Below, in pieces: positions 55,379-64,000 of a stretch of 64,000 bases of DNA. The first letter of the stretch is position 1; each line of letters begins with the position of its first letter. Source of the stretch: Astropecten irregularis (Eukaryota > Echinodermata > Asteroidea > Paxillosida > Astropectinidae); contig OZ020262.1 of NCBI GenBank assembly GCA_963971285.1, positions 8,128,745 through 8,192,744 on the forward strand, written 5' to 3'. The notes beneath the pieces are model-generated. The model saw nothing but the letters and a program-made list of their open reading frames with translations. It searched no databases and was not told the DNA's origin. The position numbers and the translations under genes were made by a program.

Positions 55379-55519
55379 ATGAGAGACTTTGGAGAACCAG
55401 TCCTCAAGTCAACAGGGCACGCGCACGCACGCGTAAGCATGCGTAAAACACACGCACGTGCCAACAATTACGTGCGCGTGCGCTGTTGACTTGAAGACCG
55501 GTTCTCCAAAGTCTCCCAT
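55379..55519. mobile_element. MITE family B copy
   Basis: Ends ATGAGAGACTTTGGAGAACC and GGTTCTCCAAAGTCTCCCAT. It directly abuts the preceding MITE's TSD on the left and the next inverted-repeat element on the right. Confidence 0.85.
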
Positions 55520-56163
55520 AGTCTGGTTCCCTGCCCAAAGATTCCCTGACGACTCGTATTAAAAATCTTAGGTCAGGTATCGGCTACGGTTAAAATAGAA
55601 CATGACACAGCTGTCATGTCCGCGCAGGCGCGGAGGCTAGTTTAAGAGTTTAGCGAGATTCAATTTTAGCATTCATTTTTGTACTTTTTTAAGCACATGC
55701 AATTTTATCTGGATAGAATAAGAAATCGAAGAGTGGAAAAAAAACATACAACAAACTCCTCAAAGGTGCCTAATAGGAAAAGTGCTCTGTTGTATGTTAA
55801 CAATAATTATGCTCTATTTGGAATAACTGTAGCCGGAATGAAACATATTTACATGACATGTCTTTCCCTGAAGTACATGACCTTGCGTGACCTGTCGAAA
55901 ATAGCCGAAAGTCAACGTTACTATCCGAAGTTGAACGAAAACGAGTTCGTAATGTTTCGGATTTTTCCGTAAAAAGTTAGAAATTGACTGTTTTGGTCAC
56001 GCGACCCTCCAGTACATGTAGCCGATACCTGACAGACAATACACGGGTTTATACTTCTAAAAGTGCGCATGCGTGATAGTGCCTCGTTTCGAAGTCGCGA
56101 TCAAAACCGCCGAAGTGTAAACCCGTGTATAGTCGGTTGCTTTTTGGGTCCGGGAACCAGACT
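55520..56163. mobile_element. Inverted-repeat element AGTCTGGTTCCC
   Basis: Ends AGTCTGGTTCCC and GGGAACCAGACT, with GGTCAGGTATCGGCTAC near 55,572 and its complement near 56,018. A half-copy of family C is nested at 56,037-56,130. A 97-codon ORF at 55,679-55,969 has no recognisable domain. Confidence 0.7.
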
Positions 56164-58659
56164 AAGTCTCCCATTGATCAGATAAGGCCGCTAAACAATG
56201 TTACCGGAAAGATACTCTCACCAGGATGCATGCAGGATGCAATACAGGATGCACCTTATACTTGGTTCATAGCTAAACTGAAACACGTTCCTCAAGGGAC
56301 ATGTGTTCTTTTCATCAGTTATCCCAATGCCACGTAAAAAGATTCCCCTTTAAAGTCACTACCATATTTGGGTAGCATGCTGAAACAGAAATCTTCACAG
56401 ATTTACCAATAACTTACAGGGTATAAAGATGGTGATGATAGAATCATACCGTATTATATTTGCATGCCTGAAATGCTGAGTAAAACCAGTGACCAAACTT
56501 ATTTTTGATCTTTAAATGATAAAAAAGAGAAAAAAAAAATATGGAATACTGTGACAATTTTTCACCGTTTTCTCAAAATATGGGCACCGTACGGGACTGA
56601 CATTTTCACAGATGACTGTGACTGTATCTTCCTTGATACTTTTGCCCATGAATCTGTATTTCTTTGTCAAAAACCAAAGTATGATATTACCTTAAACTGC
56701 AAATCACGCAAACAGGACACAAACAAGAACCCAATTTAGAGGATCGTTTATTTATCTCTTCTTCTTTTGCGCCACGAGTGTCTATACAGATGTGTACGCT
56801 TTATAAATCCTTAATTATTAATTATTATTATTATAATAATTTTTCTTTTAGTAATTTTTGTATTATTCTTAAATTTTACAAATTAAAATTTAAGAACCAT
56901 GTTTCGTTGTTTAAATTAGATCGGTTACACGATCTAGGTCAGGTAAGTGCCTCCCAAAACCACGGATACCAACAGAGCATCTTCGCGTACACTGTGTGAT
57001 CGTAACCAGCGAAGAACGAGGCCAGCTATGCATCTACATTCACTTATCAACATTTACCAGGAATAATCGCTTCTCTTAAAGAGCATGTACAACATTGGTA
57101 ACAAACCAAAACAGAAACGTTCACAGATTTACGTATAACTTTCAGTGTACGAAGATGGTGCTGGTAGAATCATATCGTTAACATATTTCCCCCGAAATGG
57201 TGTATTTATTCAGAAAGAGTATAACCAAACACAAAGAACATTTGTGATCTTGGCCAGATCAAAAATCCTTCTTCATGTTTTATAAAAAAAATTGAGTCGG
57301 GCTTTCTCTAATTCAGATGTCCGATTGAGCTCAAATTTTCACAGGCTTATTATTTCATGCACATGCTGTATTAGACGAAGTCTGATTGCTGTTCTGTCAC
57401 CTCTACCGACGTTGTACACGCACTCACAGTACAGGCAGTCACTTTTTTTATTGTGCATAATATTTGCCATTTATTTTTGGAAACCTCCCAAGCTGTTATC
57501 ATATCACTGAACGGCATATGAATAAATTTAAATGTCCGACCTATGTAGAGGTCGCATGATCGCTCACAAACCCACGTCCTGTTGTACTAGTGTTCCTTCG
57601 TTTTGAACGTGCGTAGTACCGTAGTACCGTAAAGACCTTGCCATTGCCCAATGAGAAGCTCTGCACAACAAGCTCCGCCCAATTCAGACGGTTGCATTCA
57701 TTGAACATCATACATATTCATGTTATACTAATAGCTCTTTATGAAAGACAGAAAACCCCGTAATATATACCTGTGTAGTAAATACATGTATACAAAGTTT
57801 TACTCATGCGCAGAGCTGCAGTAATGTGCACCTGTAGCTGTATAACCGTATTGTAAACCTTCACTATAGGCCAACTGTATTAAATGGTCCCCATTCGGCG
57901 CATTGCGGTACGAATAATGAAAAAGGAACTTCACTTGTGAATAGGCATTGAGCGCGTAAAAGAATGTCATTTGAATGATGGTTGTGTGCCGTGGCTCTGT
58001 CGCGACCCTCATTTTATATAAAGGTATTACTAATACAAAACTGTTTGTTGCTTAATGCTGTGCAAGTAATAATGTTTATTGTGCTATACCAATGTATAAT
58101 TTTTTTAGTCCAAGAAATTAGATAATGAAGTAATAAAACAGTTATTTCGGGTTGCTGTAGATGCCTTCAAATGTCTCGTTCGAGGAATACACTGAACTAA
58201 AAGCTGTTTCATCATGGAAAGCATATGCACTCACTTATATATGGCATTTATGTCTCTATCCTATTAATTTCTGATGTTGATAATTGTTCCTGAGAAATGT
58301 TTCGAATACGAGTGCACATTTTTCAACATATAAACGAATTGTCCTTAATTTCGATGGATACAAACAATAATTTAATATGTGTCTTCCTATGCTATTTTCT
58401 CGACTTTTACTGTATTTTAGACTGACAATTTTTCATGCTGCGAATTCTTTCCCCAATTCGTGTTTTGTTTCAACTTTGAAGACAGTCAAAACATTTCAGC
58501 CGACTTTTCTTAACCATTGTCATACCGGTACTTTCCAACACTTTCACTATCTGTAAAGAACAACTTATTACAGTCGTGCACAAAAATCGAAATGCACTGC
58601 AGCCGACCGTAGCGTATCGCTTCTGACTATGCACAGCCGACTTGAATACATTAGGACAC

Positions 58660-60417
58660 AGTACGTTATCTCATCTGAATGTGAACAGCCTTCCTGAATA
58701 GCATCAGGCAAGTACGTTATCTCATCTGAATGTGAACAGCCTTCCTGAATAGCATCAGGCCAGTACGTTATCTCATCTGAATGTGAACACCAGACCTTAA
58801 TAGCATTAGGACAGCACGTTATCTCATCTGAATGTGAACAGCAGACCTGAATAGCATCAGGCCAGTACGTTATCTGATCTGAATGTGAACAGCCTTCCTG
58901 AATAGCATCAGGCCAGTACGTTATCTCATCTGAATGTGAACAGCAGGCCTGAATAGCATCAGGCCAGTACGTTATCTCATCTGAATGTGAACAGCAGGCC
59001 TGAATAGCATCAGGCCAGTACGTTATCTCATCTAAATGTGAACAGCAGGCCTGAATAGCATTAGGACAGTACGTTATCTCATCTGAATATGAACAGCAGA
59101 CCTGAATAGCATTAGGACAGTACGTTATCTCATCTGAATATGAACAGCAGGCCTGAATAGCATTAGGACAGTACGTTGTCTCATCTGAATGTGAACAGCA
59201 GGCCTGAATAGCATTAGGACAGTACGTTATCTCATCTGAATATGAACAGCAGGCCTGAATAGCATTAGGACAGTACGTTATCTCATCTGAATGTGAACAG
59301 CCTTCCTGAATAGCATCAGGCCAGTACGTTATCTCATCTGAATGTGAACAGCCTTCCTGAATAGCATCAGGCCAGTACGTTGTCTCATCTGAATGTGAAC
59401 AGCAGACCTGAAAAGCATTAGGACAGTACGTTATCTCATCTGAATGTGAACAGCAGACCTGAATAGCATTAGGACAGTACGTTGTCTCATCTGAATATGA
59501 ACAGCAGGCCTGAATAGCATTAGGACAGTACGTTGTCTCATCTGAATGTGAACAGCAGGCCTGAATAGCATTAGGACAGTACGTTATCTCATCTGAATGT
59601 GAACAGCAGGCCTGAATAGCATTAGGACAGTACGTTATCTCATCTGAATGTGAACAGCAGGCCTGAATAGCATTAGGACAGTACGTTGTCTCATCTGAAT
59701 GTGAACAGCAGGCCTGAATAGCATTAGGACAGTACGTTGTCTCATCTGAATGTGAACAGCAGGCCTGAATAGCATTAGGACAGTACGTTATCTCATCTGA
59801 ATGTGAACAGCAGACCTGAATAGCATTAGGACAGTACGTTATCTCATCTAAATGTGAACAGCAGGCCTGAATAGCATTAGGACAGTACGTTATCTCATCT
59901 GAATATGAACAGCAGGCCTGAATAGCATTAGGACAGTACGTTGTCTCATCTGAATATGAACAGCAGGCCTGAATAGCATTAGGACAGTACGTTATCTCAT
60001 CTGAATGTGAACAGCCTTCCTGAATAGCATTAGGACAGTACGTTGTCTCATCTGAATATGAACAGCAGGCCTGAATAGCATTAGGACAGTACGTTGTCTC
60101 ATCTGAATGTGAACAGCAGGCCTGAATAGCATTAGGACAGTACGTTATCTCATCTGAATGTGAACAGCAGGCCTGAATAGCATTAGGACAGTACGTTGTC
60201 TCATCTGAATGTGAACAGCAGGCCTGAATAGCATTAGGACAGTACGTTATCTCATCTGAATGTGAACAGCAGGCCTGAATATCATTATGACAGTACGTTA
60301 TCTCATCTGAATGTGAACAGCAGGCCTGAATAGCATTAGGACAGTACGTTGTCTCATCTGAATATGAACAGCAGGCCTGAATAGCATTAGGACAGTACGT
60401 TGTCTCATCTGAATATG
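58660..60417 (+). repeat. 51-bp tandem array, about 34 units
   Basis: Unit of 51 bp: CAGTACGTTATCTCATCTGA, then ATGTGAACAGCAGGCCTGAA, then TAGCATTAGGA. Variants are ATCTC/GTCTC, GTG/ATG and CAGGCC/CCTTCC, and the CCTTCC type is linked to CATCAGG. No open reading frame runs through it, and the units are contiguous without spacers. Confidence 0.95.
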
Positions 60418-60540
60418 ATTATATTCAGGAAGGCTGTTCACATTCAGATGAGATAACGTACTGTCCTAATGCTATTCAGGTCGGCTGTTCACATTCAGAT
60501 GAGATAACGTACTGCCCTTATGATATTCAGGTCGGCTGTG
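60418..60540 (-). repeat. Inverted end of the 51-bp array
   Basis: The array reverses direction at about 60,418. About two units follow in the opposite orientation (GGCTGTTCACATTCAGATGA, GATAACGTACTG), then the right arm begins. The array is thus very unequal between the two arms. Confidence 0.88.
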
Positions 60541-61599
60541 ACATTCATACTTTTCCGTCAGCTACTGTGAATTTCGATGTTTGCGCACGACGGTAATAAT
60601 TTGTTCTTTAAAGATAAATAAAACGGGTGTACCGGTATGACAAAAGTCGGAAAGTTGAAACAAAACACGAATTGGAGAAAGAATTCGCAACATGAAATTC
60701 TTTAAGTCTTAAATACTGTAAAAGTCCAGAAAATAGCATTGGAAGCCCCAATTCAATTTTGTGTTTCTATGCATCGAAATTAAGGACAATTTGTTTATAT
60801 GTTGAAAAATGTGCACTCGTATTCGAAACATGTCTCAGGAACACTTATCAACATGAGAAACTAATAGGATAGAGAAATAAATGCCATATCGAAAATGAGT
60901 GCATATGCTTTCCATGATGAAACAGCTTTTAGTTCAGTGTATTCATCGAACGAGACGTTTGAAAGCAGCTACAGCAAACCGAAAAAACTGTTTTGTTACT
61001 TCATTATCTAATTTCTTGGACTAAAAAAAATATACATTGGCATAGCACAATAAACATTATTACTTGCACAGCATTAAGCAACAAACTGTTTTGTATTTCA
61101 TTAATACCTTTATATAAAATGAGGGTCGCGACAGAGCCACGGCACACAACCCTCATTCAAATGACATTCTTTTACGCGCTCAATGCCTATTCACAAGTGG
61201 AGTTCCTTTTTCATTATTCGTACCGCAATGCGCTGAATGGGAACCATTTAATACAGTTAGCCTATAGTGAAGGTTTACAATACGGTAATACAGCTACAGG
61301 TGCACATTGCTGCAGGTTTGCGCATGAGTAAAACTTTGTATACATGTATTTACTACACAGGTATATATTACGGGGTTTTCTGCCTTTCATAAAGAGCTAT
61401 TTGTATAACATGAATATGTATGATGTTCAATGAATGCAACCGTCTGAATTGGGCGGAGCTTGTTGTGCAGAGCTTCTCATTGGGCAATTGCAAGATCTTT
61501 ACGGTACTACGGTACTGTGCACGTTCAAAACGAAGGAACACTACTTAAACCACCCAAGGTCAACCCTGAATACAAACGCACGAACGTGCAGGGAAATAA

Positions 61600-62820
61600 A
61601 GGGAAGTAATCCACACAATAAGAAACGAAAACCAACTTACTGTCAAAATACAACAATGAAAAGTTCCTTGAAACCCACCACTCTAGTCAAATCTCTCCCC
61701 TCAGTCGGGAACTCTGAAAAGAAAACGTTTAAACAGCAATTGATAAGGGCCTAAAGGGAGGTCAGTTTAGTGAATAGTTTTGTAAGGTCAATGATATTGT
61801 TTACCGTTACTAGGGTGGCCAATTTTTATAGAAATCTAGCTGCATGGCGGAATATAAGTGTATTTTTACGTGAAAGGAGGTCAGCTTAATTTTCATGGGG
61901 AATGCTATAAATTCCCATGACTTCAAGGGTTTGAAAACTAGCAAAATACGTCCGATTTCTAATCATTGTGACGGCTCTCGGGTTTTTGTGACCATGGAGT
62001 ATATTTCTTACTGAGTAACTCCATGGTGAAATCATGGAGGAATAACAACGTTTCTTCATGGTGTTAGATGCATGATCTACGCTAATACTACTTCAACTTT
62101 ACGTCTACATGACAGAAGCAACACCAGCACCGTCCGTCAACAGCGATTGAAGTCACGCTTCACACTCCACACAATTTTTGTTCACGGCCAATGAGGTAAA
62201 ATTGAATAGTGACCAAACTGAAGTCATTCACTCCGACTCCTACACAATCAGACCCGTCACCAGCGCCCGTGACCCTCCCTTGCTTCCATGATGATCCATC
62301 AAAGCTTGAAAGGCGAAAGCAGGTCAACAACGAATTGTCGCTCTTCTTAGCACTCCTCACAACGGAACAAAATAATTCGAAAATTCCTTGACCAACAAAC
62401 GACAAACATGCTTTTATCTCTCGCTGCTTTGATTTCTGCAACTTTATTAGGTTATGTTCACCTTATTCCCTACAGTAAGACATTGTACAATGGCATAAAG
62501 GTGCATGCGTGGTTCACTTTTCCTAAAATTAATGACAGAGCACCAACACTAAACTACCGACTCTGTAGTTACTGCAAATCTGGCAAATTAATTAAGTCCT
62601 GCCTTTCTTTATCCAGGATAATATAATATAATACAGTCAGAGTTCAACATTCCTGAAAAAAGGCTGTTTTCATAAACCCGGGGTAGCTGAGTTGAAGAGA
62701 GTAATCACGGTAATCAGCTGAGAGTTTCATTATGCTTATACATGTACGTCAAAGATATAGGATAGTGCGCCGCTTGCAGCGAAGCGCCCTCTCTCGCCTT
62801 TTTAACCAAAGAATATTCCA
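61600..62820. repeat. Direct duplicate of 1-4,369 (right copy, uninterrupted)
   Basis: Same order and orientation as the left copy but without the 1.9 kb transposon: sequence runs from CATTGTACAATGGCATAAAG directly into the part that follows the insertion on the left. No long ORF is shared with the left copy. Confidence 0.75.
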
Positions 62821-62954
62821 AGTCCCATGATATTACGGTGCCCACTTTTTGAACAGTGAAAATGCTGATGGTATTAAAAAAAAAAATTCGCAACGGCTTT
62901 TAGCACCGTGCGCAGAGTCATTCGAATTCGTTTTGGGGCAGGCATGTCTGCGAA

Positions 62955-63095
62955 TAGGAGACTTTGAAGAACCGGTTTTCAAGTCAACAGCGCACGCGCA
63001 CGCAATTGTGAGCATGCGCGCGTTGTTGTGCGCCTGCGCTGGTGTGCGTGCGCGTGCGCTGTTGACTTGAAAACCGGTTCTCAAAAGTCTCCCAT
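62955..63095. mobile_element. MITE family B copy
   Basis: Ends AGGAGACTTTGAAGAACC and GGTTCTCAAAAGTCTCCCAT, CG-rich middle with repeated GCGCACGCGCACGC-type sequence. Confidence 0.82.
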
Positions 63096-64000
63096 TGATC
63101 AGCAAATTTGGCGTTTTGTTAATCTGCAATACAAAAGGTATATAAATGGTTCGCTTCTTGTATGGAAATCACTTTTGTGATGTCCCCTGACAATGATTGT
63201 TTGTAATTGGAAAAAAGTCAAAACCATGGAAACATGATTCATCGGGGAAAATTGATAATAAGGGCAGGCATAGCCATCAAGATGACGGCAAAATCATAGC
63301 TTTGATTCCATTCAGTTCCTGATGTAAAGCCACATCCCTTGCTCTCCGGCTTCTTGATGCATTGGATGAGAGTGACCAACCTACAATAGGAGATAAGTAG
63401 ACATAATGTACACACTCTCACTACAATTATATTTCAAGTTCTACTAGACTCCACAGTCTCACTCTCTATAACATAATTAATGGGAGACTTTTGGAGCGGG
63501 CTGTCGATAGAGGGCAGCAAACTATCGTTCTCCTGAAAACTTTTGTACACGCTTTAAGTATGGTGATTGTCCAAAAACTTTCCAAAAGTCGGAGAAAAAA
63601 GCTGTAAACATTCAATCAGGCAATCAACAATTAATTTTTAGCATAACATTGCCACCCACCCCAATTCTAATGCCCAAAAACACAAAGTGAGGTGGAATTC
63701 TTATGTTTGGCGAGGAATAATGTGCTCCGGGCCGATTTCATAAAGTTCTGCGACGCATTGCAACTCGATTTGCGACGCGTCCTCACCGCTGTTTCAAGGG
63801 CTCCATAGGCGAAATCTAGTTTTCGCGCATGCGCCACTTTTTCATGGTGGGTCACTAAAAATGCATATTCATGAGGTGTGACCTCATAACGCCAGCTCTC
63901 AAAACGTGTCATAAACTCCTCCAAAATTTCGTAATATAGACTTTATGGGCGGGTAAAAAGGTGATGGAACTGTTGCATATGTATATTTCAGCTGGCAAAT
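63096..64000. other. Right edge, no gene recognised
   Basis: Only short ORFs. A partial relative of the GCGACGCGTCGC MITE lies near 63,725-63,800, and a GGGAGACTTTTGGAGC fragment near 63,481. Confidence 0.45.

Larger units (their letters stand above)
57589..61542. mobile_element. 3.95-kb foldback element with 51-bp tandem core
   Basis: Arms of about 1 kb (57,589-58,640 and 60,540-61,542) are inverted copies. Ends are AGTGTTCCTTCGTTTTGAAC and GTTCAAAACGAAGGAACACT, flanked by ACT on both sides. The two arms carry the same 70-codon ORF in opposite orientation; it has no start conservation or domain and is probably not coding. The layout of long inverted arms with tandem subrepeats resembles FB/TU foldback elements known from flies and sea urchins. 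Confidence 0.85.

Noticed and set aside
55099-55489. 122-, 67- and 74-codon ORFs
   Set aside because: They read through the GCGCGACC palindromes of a MITE and family B; composition and position explain them.
58660-60417. CRISPR-like appearance of the repeated 51-bp units
   Set aside because: Units are directly contiguous with no unique spacers, and the genome is eukaryotic; it is a tandem satellite.
57800-61331. 70-codon ORFs in both arms of the foldback element (also within a 112-codon ORF)
   Set aside because: Similarity of the two is explained by the arms being inverted copies; there is no domain and no splice or start context.

Overview
This is a eukaryotic nuclear window. Most of it is occupied by one very long, intron-rich gene on the minus strand (about 8,995 to 50,425). 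Long introns full of short inverted-repeat elements, GT..AG splice sites at every junction, an AT-rich base composition, tRNA-derived SINEs, a THAP-DDE/YqaJ DNA transposon and an EGF plus fibronectin-III-like extracellular protein together suggest a marine invertebrate deuterostome (echinoderm or a close relative). That placement is an inference; no species-specific marker was seen.

Host gene. I could join 55 exons by hand with every junction phase-compatible. Together they encode a predicted secreted or cell-surface protein of about 3,465 residues. It has a signal peptide, an EMI-like cysteine-rich region, EGF-like modules and a unique beta-rich region. About 17 divergent copies of a fibronectin-III-like module follow, marked by an 'SDG-hydrophobic-D-T-P-P' signature, then W-x-G-F and Y-x-W-x-x-G, then Y-x-V-x-A-x-N-x-A-G-L. 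A galactose-binding-like (DUF642-type) domain interrupts the array near residues 2,835-3,041. The 3' end is uncertain: the last exon has an in-frame TAA overlapping a perfect donor site, and decayed copies of its 3' part lie just downstream.

Intron 11 holds a complete 10.94 kb DNA transposon (29,722-40,661) with short TIRs and a 2-bp AT target duplication. Its two genes are convergent. The plus-strand gene encodes a YqaJ/lambda-exonuclease-like nuclease with a SWIM zinc finger and a PHD finger, and carries an apparent frameshift at an A10 run. The minus-strand gene encodes a THAP + coiled-coil + DDE transposase with a 16-unit coding minisatellite. This combination matches the ISL2EU group of eukaryotic DNA transposons (PIF/Harbinger relatives). 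Smaller elements are nested inside it.

Flanks. From 1 to about 5,600 lies a repeat-derived segment whose backbone is a direct duplicate of 61,600-62,820. It carries a 1.9 kb TIR transposon (1,196-3,103) and a self-similar hairpin element (4,370-5,589). I see no gene in 5,590-8,770. From 50,426 to 64,000 there is no convincing gene, but there is a dense pile of MITE families and a 3.95 kb foldback element (57,589-61,542) with 1-kb arms and about 34 tandem 51-bp units. Most short ORFs across the window are chance or repeat-derived.
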